From Vannielia litorea (lineage in GTDB: Bacteria; Pseudomonadota; Alphaproteobacteria; Rhodobacterales; Rhodobacteraceae): a stretch of 64,000 nt of DNA. Of the stretch, positions 44,352-55,108 are shown in pieces. Below the pieces are notes generated by a model that saw only the letters and a program-made list of their open reading frames with translations, made no database searches and was not told the origin of the DNA. Position 1 is the stretch's first letter. Each line of letters opens with the position of its first letter. The position numbers and the translations under genes were made by a program. The stretch covers positions 2,356,001-2,420,000 of the forward strand of contig NZ_FSRL01000001.1 in NCBI RefSeq assembly GCF_900142295.1. Reading direction: 5' to 3'.

Positions 44352-45437
44352 ATGATCCCGCGCCGCGCCTTCCTCGCCAGCCTCGCCGCCGCCGCCGCCC
44401 TGCCCCGCGCCTCCTGGGCCGACGCCGGCGCGCCCGCCTTTCTCGCGGCGGCCCGCGCGCCCTCCGGCGCCTTCACCCTCTGCGGCCTCTCCGCCGCAGG
44501 CGCCCTGCGCTTCCGCCTGCCCCTGCCCGACCGTGGCCATGCCGCCGCAGCCCACCCCACACGCCCCGAGGCGGTGGCCTTCGCCCGCCGCCCCGGCCGC
44601 TTTGCCGTGGTGATCGACTGCGCCTCCGGCCGCCAGACCGCCCGGCTCGACGCGCCCGAAGGGCGGCACTTCCAGGGTCACGGCGCCTTTCTGGAAGGCG
44701 GCACCGTGCTAGCGACCTCCGAGAACGACTTCGCCACCGGCGCGGGCGTCATCGGCCTCTGGGCACCCGACGAGGGCTACACGCGCATCGGCGAGCTGCC
44801 CTCGGGCGGCATCGGCCCGCACGAGTTACTCACCCTGCCCGATGACCGCAGCCTGCTCGTCGCCAACGGCGGGCTGCGCACCGAAGAGGGCAGCCGCGAG
44901 GTGCTGAACCTCGACACCATGCGCCCCAACCTCGCCGTGGTCACGCCCGACCGGGGCGTGAGGGAGCTGGCCGAACTGCCCGAGGCCCTCTGGCCCAACT
45001 CCATTCGCCACCTCGCCCTGCGCCCGGACGGGCGCGCGGGCTTCGCCATGCAGTGGCAGGGCGACCCCTCCGAGGCGGTGCCGCTGCTGGGCCTCTGGCA
45101 GGCCGGCGCACCCTTGCGGCTCTGCGAGCCCCCGCCCGCCCGCGCACTGGCGATGCGCGGCTACGCCGGCTCGGTCGCCTTTTCGGGTGACGGACAGGCG
45201 CTGGCCATCACCTCGCCCCGCGGCGGCGAGGTGCAGCTCTTCGATGCCGAAACCGCCACGCTCACGGCCCACTGGCGCCGCCCCGACATCTGCGGGCTGG
45301 CGCCCCTGGGCGCGGGCTTTCTCGCCTCCGACGGGATGGGCGGCCTCTTCGCGCTGGCGACCGACGGCAGCGCCACGCCGCTGGCCCGCCACGAGGCCGC
45401 CTGGGACAATCACCTCGTTCCGGTGCGCCCGGCCTGA
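44352..45437 (+). CDS. DUF1513-domain protein, Tat-exported beta-propeller
   Basis: A 361-residue protein with a twin-arginine signal (MIPRRAFLASLAAAAALPRA). The body has repeated beta-blade-like motifs (RFAVVIDCASGRQTARL, FLEGGTVLATSENDFATG, QALAITSPRGGEVQLFDAETA). DUF1513 regularly ends imelysin/DUF1111 clusters involved in periplasmic iron acquisition. Its biochemical role is not known. Confidence 0.88.
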   Translation: MIPRRAFLASLAAAAALPRASWADAGAPAFLAAARAPSGAFTLCGLSAAGALRFRLPLPDRGHAAAAHPTRPEAVAFARRPGRFAVVIDCASGRQTARLDAPEGRHFQGHGAFLEGGTVLATSENDFATGAGVIGLWAPDEGYTRIGELPSGGIGPHELLTLPDDRSLLVANGGLRTEEGSREVLNLDTMRPNLAVVTPDRGVRELAELPEALWPNSIRHLALRPDGRAGFAMQWQGDPSEAVPLLGLWQAGAPLRLCEPPPARALAMRGYAGSVAFSGDGQALAITSPRGGEVQLFDAETATLTAHWRRPDICGLAPLGAGFLASDGMGGLFALATDGSATPLARHEAAWDNHLVPVRPA

Positions 45438-45441
45438 AGCC

Positions 45442-46662
45442 TCAGGTCACCGCGCCGCGCTCGGCAAACCGCGCCTCGCGCCATTCGCCGCTCGCCAGCA
45501 CCTCGCGCAGCGCCAGCACCGCCCGCGCCACCTCTTCGAAGCTCAGGTAGAGCGGCGCAAAGCCGAAGCGCAGCACGTCCGGCGCGCGGAAATCCCCGAT
45601 CACGCCCCGCGCGATCAGCGCCTGCATGATCTCGTAGCCGTTCGCGTGGCGGAACGACACCTGGCTGCCCCGCGCCGCGGCCTCGCGCGGCGAGCCCAGC
45701 TCCAGCTCCGGGCAGACGGCTTCGACCCAGCCGATGAAGGCCTCGGTCATCGCGCGGCTCTTGGCCCGCACCTCCGCCATCCCGACCCCCTCCCAATCCT
45801 CCAGCGCGCCCGCCAGCGTGCGCATCGAGAGCACCGGCTGCGTGCCGGCGAGAAAGGCCTTCACCCCCTCCGCGGCCGCATAGCCCGGCTCGAAGGCGAA
45901 GGGCCGCGCGTGGCCCCACCAGCCGCTCACCGGCTGGCGGATGCTGCCATGGTGGCGCGCGGCCGCGTAGACGAAGCCCGGCGCGCCCGGCCCGCCGTTG
46001 AGATACTTGTAGGTGCAGCCCACGGCAAAATCGGCGCCGTCGCGGTCCAGCGCCACCTCCAGCGCCCCCGCCGAATGCGACAGGTCCCAGACCGCCAGCG
46101 CGCCCGCCGCCTGCGCCGCCGCGCTCAGCCCCGCCATGTCGCGCAGCGCCCCGCTGCGGTAGTCGACGTGGTTGACCAGCATCGCCGCAACCTCATCCGT
46201 GAGTGCGGCCTCCACCGGCCCCTCCGCCAGCACCAGCCGCGCCCCCGCCGCCGCGCAGACCCCCTCGGCGATGTAGAGATCGGTGGGAAAGCTCGTCGCC
46301 TCCGCCAGGATCACGCGCCGGTCGGGGCGCAGGGCAAGGCAGGCGTGCAGCACCTTGTAGAGGTTCACCGAGATCGTGTCGCAGCAGGCCACGCTGCCCG
46401 CACCCGCGCCCACCAGCCGCCCGATCCGGTCGCCCAGCGCCAGCGGCATCTCGAACCACCCCGCCGCGTTCCACGAGCGGATCAGCCCCTCGGCCCATTC
46501 CTGGCGCGCCGCCACCTCGAGCGCCGCCAGGGCTGCGTGGCTGGCGGGGCCGAGCGAGTTGCCATCGAGGTAGATCACCCCTTCCGGGATCAGGTAGCGC
46601 GCCCGCCTCGGGGCAAGCGGGTCATCGGCATCGCGGGCACGGGCGTCGGCAATCAGGTCCAT
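45442..46662 (-). CDS. kynU: Kynureninase
   Basis: A 406-residue PLP enzyme that splits kynurenine to anthranilate and alanine. Family blocks include GVIYLDGNSLGP, ATSFPTDLYIAEG, VDYRSGALRDM, AVWDLSHSAGALEV and the PLP lysine in VGCTYKYLNGGPGAPGF. ATG 46662 was chosen because the preceding residues are not family-like. kynA/kynB are not in the window. It lies 37 bases after the SulP gene. Confidence 0.93.
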   Translation of the reverse strand: MDLIADARARDADDPLAPRRARYLIPEGVIYLDGNSLGPASHAALAALEVAARQEWAEGLIRSWNAAGWFEMPLALGDRIGRLVGAGAGSVACCDTISVNLYKVLHACLALRPDRRVILAEATSFPTDLYIAEGVCAAAGARLVLAEGPVEAALTDEVAAMLVNHVDYRSGALRDMAGLSAAAQAAGALAVWDLSHSAGALEVALDRDGADFAVGCTYKYLNGGPGAPGFVYAAARHHGSIRQPVSGWWGHARPFAFEPGYAAAEGVKAFLAGTQPVLSMRTLAGALEDWEGVGMAEVRAKSRAMTEAFIGWVEAVCPELELGSPREAAARGSQVSFRHANGYEIMQALIARGVIGDFRAPDVLRFGFAPLYLSFEEVARAVLALREVLASGEWREARFAERGAVT

Positions 46663-46699
46663 GGGCGCAATCTCGCACGGGCGCGGGGCCCGCGCCAGA

Positions 46700-48346
46700 T
46701 CAATGCGCCTCGCCGAAGAGCCCCGTCTGCACCGGATAGTTGGCGGCAACCTGATACTCCGGGTCGTCCTCGCTGACTTCCAGGATCAGCCCGGTCTGGC
46801 TCAGCAGCTTCCGGCAGTCATCGCTGAGGTGCCGCAGGTGCAGCTCCTTGCCCTCGTCCATGTACTTCTTCGCCACGCCCTCGATCGCCGACAGCGCCGT
46901 CTGGTCGGCCACCCGGCTCTCCGCAAAGTCCACGATCACCAGCTCCGGGTCTCCCTTGGGATCGAACAGCTCGAGAAACCCGTCCGCCGAGCCAAAGAAC
47001 AGCGGCCCCACCACCTCATACACCTTCGCGCCCTCCGGTGTGGTGTGGCTCCGCGCGGTGATCCGCTTGGCGTTCTGCCAGGCGTAGTGCAGCGCCGAAA
47101 CGATCACGCCAACGACAACCGCCACCGCGAGGTCTTCCAGCACCGTCACCACGGTGACGAGGATGGTGACGAAACTGGCGAACTTGGTGCTCACCCGCAT
47201 GATCCGGAAGGTGTTCCAGGCGAAGGTGCCGATGACGACCATGAACATCACCCCCACCAGCGCCGCCAGCGGGATCTGCTCGATCAGCGGGCTGGCGAAA
47301 AGGATGAACGACAGCAGAAAGAGCGCCGCCGCAATCGCCGCCAGCCGGGTCCGCCCGCCGGACTTCACGTTGATCATCGACTGCCCGATCATCGCGCAGC
47401 CGCCCATGCCGCCGAAGAAGCCGGTGACCGTGTTGGCCATGCCCTGCGCCACGCACTCCCTGGAGGCCCCGCCACGCTGGTCGGTCATCTGGTTGACGAG
47501 GTTCAGCGTCAGCAGGCTCTCGATCAGCCCGATGGCCGCGAGGATCAGCGCATAGGGAAAGATGATGTAGAGCGTTTCCAGGTTCAGCGGCGCCAAAGGC
47601 GTGCCATAAAGCCCCTCGCCCTCGCCGAACGGGATGTGGAACGGCGGCAGCGTGCCCGCGATCGAGGCCATGTCGCCCACCCGCGGCACGGGGATGTTGA
47701 AGACGATCACCACGATCGCCACGATCCCGATGCCCGCCAGCGGCGCCGGGATCACGTTGGTCACCTTCGGCAGGCCCCAGATGATCAGCATCGTCAGCGC
47801 CACGAGGCCCAGCATCAGCATCAGCGGCAGGCCGGTCAGCCACTCGCCATCGCCGCCCGGCACCTTGAACTGCCCCAGCTGGGCCAAAAAGATCACGATC
47901 GCCAGCCCGTTGACGAAGCCCAGCATCACCGCATGGGGCACCAGCCGGATGAACCTCCCGAGGTGAAACACCCCTGCCCCGATCTGCAGGATCCCCATGA
48001 GGATCACCGTGGCGAAAAGATATTCGACCCCGTGTTGCGCCACCAGGCTCACCATCACCACCGCCAGCGCGCCCGTCGCGCCCGAGATCATCCCGGGCCG
48101 CCCGCCGAAGACCGCGGTAATGAGCCCCACCATGAAGGCCGCGTAAAGGCCCACCAGCGGGTGCACATGGGCCACAAAGGCAAAGGCCACCGCCTCGGGC
48201 ACCAGCGCCAGCGCCACCGTCAGCCCCGAGAGCAGCTCGGTTTTGACCCGCGCGGCCATCGGTTCGTCGCCCTGCCGGAAATCGCCCATGATCCCGCGGG
48301 CAAAGGCGAAAAACGGGCTCTTGCCCGCGCGTGGCGTCTCACTCAT
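46700..48346 (-). CDS. SulP/SLC26 family anion transporter with STAS domain
   Basis: A 548-residue protein with about 11 hydrophobic segments (VALALVPEAVAFAFVAHVHP, GGMGGCAMIGQSMINVKSGG, AIGLIESLLTLNLVNQMTD) and a C-terminal STAS domain (residues ~440-520, VVGPLFFGSADGFLELF, VIVDFAESRVADQTALSAIE). It may carry bicarbonate, sulfate or a dicarboxylate. ATG 48346 is chosen because the longer frame lacks transporter features. No carbonic anhydrase is adjacent. Confidence 0.9.
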   Translation of the reverse strand: MSETPRAGKSPFFAFARGIMGDFRQGDEPMAARVKTELLSGLTVALALVPEAVAFAFVAHVHPLVGLYAAFMVGLITAVFGGRPGMISGATGALAVVMVSLVAQHGVEYLFATVILMGILQIGAGVFHLGRFIRLVPHAVMLGFVNGLAIVIFLAQLGQFKVPGGDGEWLTGLPLMLMLGLVALTMLIIWGLPKVTNVIPAPLAGIGIVAIVVIVFNIPVPRVGDMASIAGTLPPFHIPFGEGEGLYGTPLAPLNLETLYIIFPYALILAAIGLIESLLTLNLVNQMTDQRGGASRECVAQGMANTVTGFFGGMGGCAMIGQSMINVKSGGRTRLAAIAAALFLLSFILFASPLIEQIPLAALVGVMFMVVIGTFAWNTFRIMRVSTKFASFVTILVTVVTVLEDLAVAVVVGVIVSALHYAWQNAKRITARSHTTPEGAKVYEVVGPLFFGSADGFLELFDPKGDPELVIVDFAESRVADQTALSAIEGVAKKYMDEGKELHLRHLSDDCRKLLSQTGLILEVSEDDPEYQVAANYPVQTGLFGEAH

Positions 48347-48506
48347 GTCATGTCTTCCGGCTGGCTTGGCTGTTCGCTGCGCTGCAGCTAGCATGTTTGC
48401 GCCAGCGGCAAAACCCCCGCAGGCCGTCGCAGGGGCGCCTTGGGCAAACCGCTTGCAGGCCCGCGGCAGATCGGGCTCCATCGGGGCAGCAACGAGGGGA
48501 AGGCGC

Positions 48507-49373
<867 letters not shown>

Positions 49374-49388
49374 GCCTCCGCGCCCGCC

Positions 49389-49946
49389 TCAGATGTCCTG
49401 GTTCTCCAGCATCCCCATCAGGCCGCGCTCGGGCAGCCAGGGGTTCAGCCCCAGCGCCTCCTCCAGCGCCGTCTTCGCCTCGCCGTTGCGGCCGAGCCCC
49501 ATCAGGGTCAGCGCCTTGCCGGCGATCGCGGCAAAATGGTCGGGGGCGCGGGTGATCGCGGCCTCGAGGTCCGTCAGCGCGGGGGCGTAGTCGCGCTGCA
49601 TGAATCGGATGAAGGCGCGCTGGTTGTAGCCCTCGGCATAGCCGGGGCAGTAATCGACCAGCGCATCGAAGGCCTTGATCGCCCCCTCGAAGTCATGGGC
49701 CTCGCGCCGGTCCATGCCCTCGTCGAGCAGTTCCTGGGCGCGGGCATCGGGCGCGGTCGCCCAGATATCCCACATGGCATTGGCGTGGCCGCGGGCCTCC
49801 ATCTCGGTCTCCGCCTCGCGGATCGACCGCAAGACCTCGGCCCGCTTCTCCGGCTCCACCAGCACCGCCGTGTCGCACCCCTCCGCCGCTGCCGCCACCG
49901 GGGCAACGCCAAGGGCCAGTGCCGCTATCAACCATTTGCTAACCAT
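49389..49946 (-). CDS. Exported TPR-repeat protein
   Basis: A 185-residue protein with a signal peptide (MVSKWLIAALALGVAPVAAAA) and two to three TPR units (GMDRREAHDFEGAIKAFDAL, AFIRFMQRDYAPALTDLEAA, GKALTLMGLGRNGEAKTALE). ATG 49946 starts the signal. Likely a periplasmic scaffold; partner unknown. Confidence 0.85.
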   Translation of the reverse strand: MVSKWLIAALALGVAPVAAAAEGCDTAVLVEPEKRAEVLRSIREAETEMEARGHANAMWDIWATAPDARAQELLDEGMDRREAHDFEGAIKAFDALVDYCPGYAEGYNQRAFIRFMQRDYAPALTDLEAAITRAPDHFAAIAGKALTLMGLGRNGEAKTALEEALGLNPWLPERGLMGMLENQDI

Positions 49947-50055
49947 GCCCCAGCCTCCCCTGACCCGGCCCCTTCGGTCAACGCCCCACACGAAAACATG
50001 ATGAACGCCGCCGCCACAGCTTGACCCTCCCGCGCCCTCCGGGCACTCATCCCCC

Positions 50056-50790
50056 ATGTTCCCGATCCGCGACCACAACCCCTCCCGCAAGACCCCCTGG
50101 GTCACGCTCGCGCTGATCGTCGCCAATGTCGCGGTCTTCGTGCTGATGACCCTGCCGCTGAACGACCGCCAGCTCTACGCGCTCTACACCGAGTTCGGCG
50201 TCACCCCGGCGCGGGTCGAGGCGCTCGATTACCTCACCGCCATGTTCCTCCACGGCGGCATCCTGCACCTGATCGGCAACATGCTGTTTCTCTGGATCTT
50301 CGGCGACAACCTGGAGGAGGAGATGGGCCACCTGCCCTTTCTCGCCTTCTACCTCGCCACCGGCGTGGTGGCGACCTGGCTGCACGTGGCCGCCTCCCCC
50401 GGCAGCATGGTGCCGCTGGTCGGCGCCTCGGGCGCCATCGCCGGGGTGATGGGCGGCTACCTGCTGCTCTACCCCAGGGCCAGGATCGACGTGCTCTTCA
50501 TCATCGTCATCATCCCCAAGGTCTGGCCGATCCCGGCCTGGATCGTGCTCGCCGTCTGGTTCGGCCTTCAGCTGGCCAACGGCGCGATGACCGTGGGCAG
50601 CGGCGGCGGCGTGGCCTACTGGGCCCATGTCGGCGGTTTCATCGCCGGGGTGATCGGAACCCTGCCCTGGTTCCTCAAGGAGGGCGCCGCGCGCTGGTGG
50701 CAACGGACCGATGGCCACCCGCCCCACCCCGAGGCCGACTATGGCCGCCTGTCTTCCACGTCCATCCCCACCGTCCGGAGACGCCGATGA
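50056..50790 (+). CDS. Rhomboid family intramembrane serine protease
   Basis: A 244-residue membrane protein with about six hydrophobic segments. The catalytic serine is in GASGAIAGVMGGY and the histidine in GGVAYWAHVGGFIAG. A conserved HGGILHLIGNMLFLWIFGDN block provides the oxyanion region. Its stop overlaps the next start by 4 bases. Confidence 0.92.
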   Translation: MFPIRDHNPSRKTPWVTLALIVANVAVFVLMTLPLNDRQLYALYTEFGVTPARVEALDYLTAMFLHGGILHLIGNMLFLWIFGDNLEEEMGHLPFLAFYLATGVVATWLHVAASPGSMVPLVGASGAIAGVMGGYLLLYPRARIDVLFIIVIIPKVWPIPAWIVLAVWFGLQLANGAMTVGSGGGVAYWAHVGGFIAGVIGTLPWFLKEGAARWWQRTDGHPPHPEADYGRLSSTSIPTVRRRR

Positions 50791-51164
50791 CCGAAGCCCC
50801 CCGCCGCGCCACCTGCCATTGCGGCGCGGTGGAGCTCGAGGTCACGCTGGTGCCCGCAGGCCTCGGCTCGATCCGCCGCTGCGACTGCTCCTTCTGCCGC
50901 CGCCGCGGCGCCGCCCCGGTCTCGGCAAGGCTGGCCGACCTGAAGATCGTGAAGGGCGCCGACGCCCTCACGCTCTACACCTGGGGCAGCCACACGGCGA
51001 AACACTGGTTCTGCGCCACCTGCGGCATCTACACCCACCACCAGCGCCGCTCGAACCCCGAGGAATACGGCGTGAACGCGGCCTGCCTCGAGAGCGTCAA
51101 CCCGCGCGACCTGGAGCCGATCCCCTGGGCCGACGGCGTGAACCACCCCAGCGACCGCAGCTGA
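50787..51164 (+). CDS. GFA/CENP-V family zinc protein
   Basis: A 125-residue protein of the glutathione-dependent formaldehyde-activating family. Zinc cysteines are in ATCHCGAVELEV, RRCDCSFCRRRG and FCATCGIYTHH. The true function of most members is unknown. ATG 50787 overlaps the rhomboid stop. Confidence 0.9.
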   Translation: MTEAPRRATCHCGAVELEVTLVPAGLGSIRRCDCSFCRRRGAAPVSARLADLKIVKGADALTLYTWGSHTAKHWFCATCGIYTHHQRRSNPEEYGVNAACLESVNPRDLEPIPWADGVNHPSDRS

Positions 51165-51293
51165 CTCCGCTGCCGGGTTCCTCGAGTGCTTTCAGCAAGA
51201 CGCAGCAGCAGCCGCGCGCTGTCCCGACCGGGGCGCGCAAAGCGTGAACGATCCTGATCAGATGCGCCCCGCCCGCGCCGCCCGGGCGCGCGC

Positions 51294-52082
51294 CTACTCG
51301 CCGCGCACCAGCTTGGCGAACTTGGGAAACAGCGTCGGGTTCGCGGCGATGATCTCGCCATCGGCAAGCATGCTGTTGCCCTCGCGGATCGGCTCCACGA
51401 AGCCGCCCGCCTCGCGCACGATCAGCAGACCGGCGGCGATGTCCCAGGCGTTCAGCCGCTTCTCCCAGTAGCCGTCGAACCGGCCCGCCGCCACATAGGC
51501 AAGGTCGAGCGCGGCCGCGCCCCAGCGGCGCACCCCGGCGCAGGTCGGCAGCAGGCGCGCGCAGGCCTTCAGCGTCTCGGGCAGCTCCGGGCGGCCACCG
51601 AAGGGCAGGCCGGTGGCAAAGATGCTCTCGATCATCCGCTCGCGCCCCGAAACCCGCAGCCGGGTCTCGTTCATGAAGGCGCCGCCGCCCTTCTCGGCAA
51701 AGAACATCTCGTCCTTCGCCGGGTCGAAGACCACGCCGGCCACGACCTCGCCCTTGTGCTCCAGCGCGATCGACACAGCCCAATGCGGCAGCCCGTGCAG
51801 AAAGTTGGTGGTCCCGTCGAGCGGATCGACGATCCAGCGCCGGGTCGGGTCCTCGCCCGGCGTGCCGCCGCCCTCCTCGCCGAGCCAGCCATAGGTCGGC
51901 CGCGCGCCCATCAGCTCCGCCTTCACGATCTCTTCGGCCCGCGTGTCGGCGCGGCTGACAAAGTCGCCCGGCCCCTTGGTCGAGACCTGGAGGTTCTCCA
52001 CCTCGCGGAAGTCCTTCACCAGCGAGCGGCCCGCCGCGCGGGCGGCCTTGATCATGGTGTTGAGGTTTGCGCTGCCCGACAT
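51294..52082 (-). CDS. Inositol monophosphatase family protein
   Basis: A 262-residue Mg-dependent phosphatase: GDFVSRADTRAEEIV, GWLGEEGG, WIVDPLDGTTNFLHG and NAWDIAAGLLIVREAGG supply the metal residues. Substrate may be inositol phosphate, fructose bisphosphate or PAP; the sequence does not decide. ATG 52082 was chosen because upstream residues in the open frame are antisense shadow. Confidence 0.93.
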   Translation of the reverse strand: MSGSANLNTMIKAARAAGRSLVKDFREVENLQVSTKGPGDFVSRADTRAEEIVKAELMGARPTYGWLGEEGGGTPGEDPTRRWIVDPLDGTTNFLHGLPHWAVSIALEHKGEVVAGVVFDPAKDEMFFAEKGGGAFMNETRLRVSGRERMIESIFATGLPFGGRPELPETLKACARLLPTCAGVRRWGAAALDLAYVAAGRFDGYWEKRLNAWDIAAGLLIVREAGGFVEPIREGNSMLADGEIIAANPTLFPKFAKLVRGE

Positions 52083-52144
52083 GGCTCGGCTCCTTTGGCG
52101 TTCAAGGTGGCGCGTATAGGCCGGATTCGCCCCGCTGCCAAGCG

Positions 52145-53053
52145 CTAGCCCGCGCGCTGCAGCTTCAGCGGCTCGGTCCGGGCGAGGCGGAGGAAATGCG
52201 CCATGTAGGGCTTGGTGGCCTCCTCCTCCCGCGTGGCCGCGTAGAGCCTGCGGGTAAGGCCCTTTTCGGTGAGCGGCCGGGTGATGTAGTCGTCGCTCTT
52301 CACCGTTGCGCGCAGCACCCAGTCGGGCAGCACGCTCACGCCGCGCCCCGAGGCCACCAGCAGCAGGATCACCGCCGTCAGCTCGCTCTGGCGCACCTGC
52401 CGGGGCTGCACCTTGGCCGGGGTCAGAAACTGCGAGAACACGTCGAGCCGGGCCTGCTCGACCGGATAGGTGATGAGCACCTCGTCGCGCAGGTCCTCCG
52501 GCGCCACGAAGGCCTTGGCGGCGAGCGGGTGCGACGCGGCGGCCACGAAGGTCGGCTGGTAGTCGAAGAGCGGCGCAAAGCCGATGCCCGGCAGGTCTTC
52601 GGGGTCGGAAGACACCACCAGGTCCACCTCCTCCCGGTTCAGCGCCGGCAGCGCGTCGAAGGCGAGGCCGGGGCGGATGTCCACATCCACGTCCGGCCAG
52701 GCCCGGCGGAACTGCTCCAGCACCGGAAACAGCCACTCAAAGCAGGCATGGCACTCGATGGCGATGTGGAGCCGCCCGGTCTTGCCGCTCTTCAGCGCCT
52801 TGAAATCGGCCTCCAGCGCCTCCAGCTCCGGCAGGATCTTTTCCGCGAGCTTCAGCAGCCTGTGCCCGGCCGCCGAGAGCTTCAGCGGTTTCGAGCGCCG
52901 CACGAAAAGCTCCACCCCGGCCTGCTCCTCAAGCCCCTTGATCTGATGGCTCAGGGCCGACTGGGTGATGTTGAGCACATCCGCCGCCCGGGCCAGCCCG
53001 CCGGCCTGGTGGATCGCCCGGACACTCCTCAGGTGGCGAAACTCTATATGCAT
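52145..53053 (-). CDS. metR: LysR family regulator, MetR-type
   Basis: A 302-residue LysR protein with N-terminal HTH (FRHLRSVRAIHQAGGLARAA, NITQSALSHQIKGLEEQ) and an effector domain (LHIAIECHACFEWLFPVLEQF). The CHACFEWL block is typical of MetR, and it is divergent from metF. In other proteobacteria MetR with homocysteine activates methionine genes. ATG 53053. Confidence 0.9.
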   Translation of the reverse strand: MHIEFRHLRSVRAIHQAGGLARAADVLNITQSALSHQIKGLEEQAGVELFVRRSKPLKLSAAGHRLLKLAEKILPELEALEADFKALKSGKTGRLHIAIECHACFEWLFPVLEQFRRAWPDVDVDIRPGLAFDALPALNREEVDLVVSSDPEDLPGIGFAPLFDYQPTFVAAASHPLAAKAFVAPEDLRDEVLITYPVEQARLDVFSQFLTPAKVQPRQVRQSELTAVILLLVASGRGVSVLPDWVLRATVKSDDYITRPLTEKGLTRRLYAATREEEATKPYMAHFLRLARTEPLKLQRAG

Positions 53054-53059
53054 AGGAAA

Positions 53060-53085
53060 CTCATGATCGTGTTGAGAGTTATGAG
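53060..53085. promoter_or_regulatory. Candidate MetR operator in the metR-metF gap
   Basis: CTCAT (53060-53064) and ATGAG (53081-53085) form an inverted repeat in the 93-base divergent gap; the surrounding TCATGATC and GAGTTATGAG are AT-rich relative to the genome. LysR proteins bind such dyads between divergent genes. Confidence 0.4.
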
Positions 53086-53146
53086 CTTGTTTCACATCCC
53101 CCGCAATGCGACAACCAAAACCGACCCGATGCCCATGAGAGCCGAC

Positions 53147-54016
53147 ATGCCCGCCACCCCTTCCGTTTCCTTCGAGTTCTTCCCGCCGCAAAACCTCGAG
53201 GCGAGCTTTCGCCTCTGGGACACCGTGCAGGTGCTCGCCCCGCTCGATCCCACCTTCGTTTCGGTGACCTACGGCGCCGGGGGCACCACCCGCGAGCTGA
53301 CCCGCGAGGCCGTGGCCACGCTGCACAAGTCCTCGGGCCTCAACGTGGCCGCCCACCTGACCTGTGTCGACGCCACCCGCGAGGAGACCCTGGGCATCGC
53401 CCGCGCCTTCCACGAGGCCGGCGTGCGCGAGATCGTCGCCCTGCGCGGCGACCCGCCCAAGGGCAGCAAGGGCTTCGAGCCGCACCCGGAAGGCTTCGCC
53501 AATTCCTGCGAGCTGATCTCGGCGCTCAAGGCCACCGGCGACTTCAAGATCCGCGTCGGCGCCTACCCCGACCCGCACCCCGAGGCCAGGGGGGACGGGG
53601 CCGATGTGGAGTGGCTCAAGCGCAAGTTCGAGGCCGGAGCCGACGAGGCGATCACCCAGTTCTTCTTCGAGGCCGAGACCTTCCTGCGCTTCCGCGACGC
53701 CTGCGTGAAGGCTGGCATCGACAAGCCGGTGATCCCCGGCGTGCTGCCGATCGAGAACTTCCGCAACACCGCCCGCTTTGCCGCCCGCTGCGGCGCCAAG
53801 GTGCCGCAGTGGATGGCCGAGGCCTTCGCCACCGCCGAACGCGACGGCCGCGAGGAGCTTCTGGCCACGGCCCTGGCCACCGAGCTCTGCACCGAGCTGC
53901 TGGAGGAAGGCGTGGATCACCTGCACTTCTACACCCTCAACCGCCCCGGCCTCACCCGCGACGTTTGCCGCGCCCTCGGCGTCCACCCGGTGCAAACGCT
54001 GGAAAACGTGGCCTGA
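53147..54016 (+). CDS. metF: Methylenetetrahydrofolate reductase
   Basis: A 289-residue FAD enzyme producing 5-methyl-THF for methionine. Blocks: SVSFEFFPPQNLEASF, FVSVTYGAGGTTRELT, IVALRGDPPKG, EAITQFFFEAETFLRF and PGVLPIENFRNTARF. Start uncertain among ATG 53129, 53135 and 53147; 53147 has GAGAG five bases upstream and gives the usual N-terminus. Confidence 0.94.
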   Translation: MPATPSVSFEFFPPQNLEASFRLWDTVQVLAPLDPTFVSVTYGAGGTTRELTREAVATLHKSSGLNVAAHLTCVDATREETLGIARAFHEAGVREIVALRGDPPKGSKGFEPHPEGFANSCELISALKATGDFKIRVGAYPDPHPEARGDGADVEWLKRKFEAGADEAITQFFFEAETFLRFRDACVKAGIDKPVIPGVLPIENFRNTARFAARCGAKVPQWMAEAFATAERDGREELLATALATELCTELLEEGVDHLHFYTLNRPGLTRDVCRALGVHPVQTLENVA

Positions 54017-54212
54017 CACCGCCACCGGCGCGCCGGAACGAAGGGTTTTCACGAAAGGTCTTCACGCCCGAAGATTCTTCGTGAAGTTCCTTCCGCCGCG
54101 GCAGCCCGCCGCGCCGGGCGGCCGGGCCCCTGGCAGAGCCCAAGCTCCTTAACATGTTATCCCTTGGCAAAACCCTCCCGGCAGGCCACAACACCGCAAA
54201 GGGAGGACACCC

Positions 54213-54995
54213 ATGCTGACCAAGGATCAACGCGCCAAGGCCGTCGCATCGCTGCTCGAATCGCATCGCACCAAGGTGCAGGGCGAGCGCCCCTCGGCGA
54301 TGTTTCCCGAGATCGCCCTGGAGGATGCCTATGCCATCTCTTCCGCCGTGGCCGAGGCGCGGGTGGACGCGGGCCACCGGATCGTCGGCCACAAGATCGG
54401 CCTCACCTCCAAGGCCATGCAGGCGGCGAGCCAGATCGACGAGCCCGATTTCGGCTACCTCTTCTCCGACCAGCTCCTGCACGACGGCGCGCGCGTGCCC
54501 TTCGAGAACTTCTGCAAGCCGCGCGTCGAGCCCGAGTTGACCTTCGTGCTGCACTCCCCCCTCAAGGGCCCCGGCGTGCAGCTGATCGACGTGCTGAGGG
54601 CGACCGAATGGGTCATCCCCTCCATCGAGATCATCGACGCGAGGGTGACCGAGCCGCGCAAGATCTTCGACACAGTGGCCGACAACGGCGCCGGTGCCGG
54701 CATCGTGCTGGGCGGTCGCCCGGTCCGGCCCGATGCGATCGACCTGCGCACCGTGGGCGCCATCTTCTACCGCAACTCCGAGATCGAGGAGACAGGCCTT
54801 GCCGCCGGCGTGCTCGGCCACCCCGCCATGGCCATCGCCTGGCTCGCCAACAAGCTCGGCCCCTATGGCACCGAGCTGAAGCCGGGCGACTACATGCTCT
54901 CGGGCAGCTTCACCCGGCCGGTCCACGCCCGGAAGGGCGATACCCTCCACGCCGATTTCGGCCCGCTCGGATCGGTGGCGGTGCAGTTCACCTGA
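54213..54995 (+). CDS. hpaH: 2-oxo-hept-4-ene-1,7-dioate hydratase-like protein (HpaH)
   Basis: A 260-residue FAH/MhpD-fold hydratase. Signatures include [42 protein letters not shown] and IGSxEI-type metal residues in [12 protein letters not shown]. The closest family is HpaH of homoprotocatechuate degradation, but no other hpa gene is nearby. MhpD/XylJ-type hydratases are alternatives. Confidence 0.85.
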   Translation: MLTKDQRAKAVASLLESHRTKVQGERPSAMFPEIALEDAYAISSAVAEARVDAGHRIVGHKIGLTSKAMQAASQIDEPDFGYLFSDQLLHDGARVPFENFCKPRVEPELTFVLHSPLKGPGVQLIDVLRATEWVIPSIEIIDARVTEPRKIFDTVADNGAGAGIVLGGRPVRPDAIDLRTVGAIFYRNSEIEETGLAAGVLGHPAMAIAWLANKLGPYGTELKPGDYMLSGSFTRPVHARKGDTLHADFGPLGSVAVQFT

Positions 54996-55064
54996 GCGTC
55001 ACTCCCTGCCCCACCGTCCCGGCGCGTTAACGATGCACCCGCAGCGGTGACCGCCGAAGATCGC

Positions 55065-55108
55065 GTATGCATGGATTGTGCATCACTTGTGCATGGGTTG
55101 TGTATCGG
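55065..55108 (+). repeat. Four tandem 11-bp repeats
   Basis: GTATGCATGGA, TTGTGCATCAC, TTGTGCATGGG and TTGTGTATCGG start at 55065, 55076, 55087 and 55098, exactly one helical turn apart. They lie between the ends of two convergent genes and run directly into a palindrome. The even spacing suggests a protein-binding array rather than chance. Confidence 0.6.
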
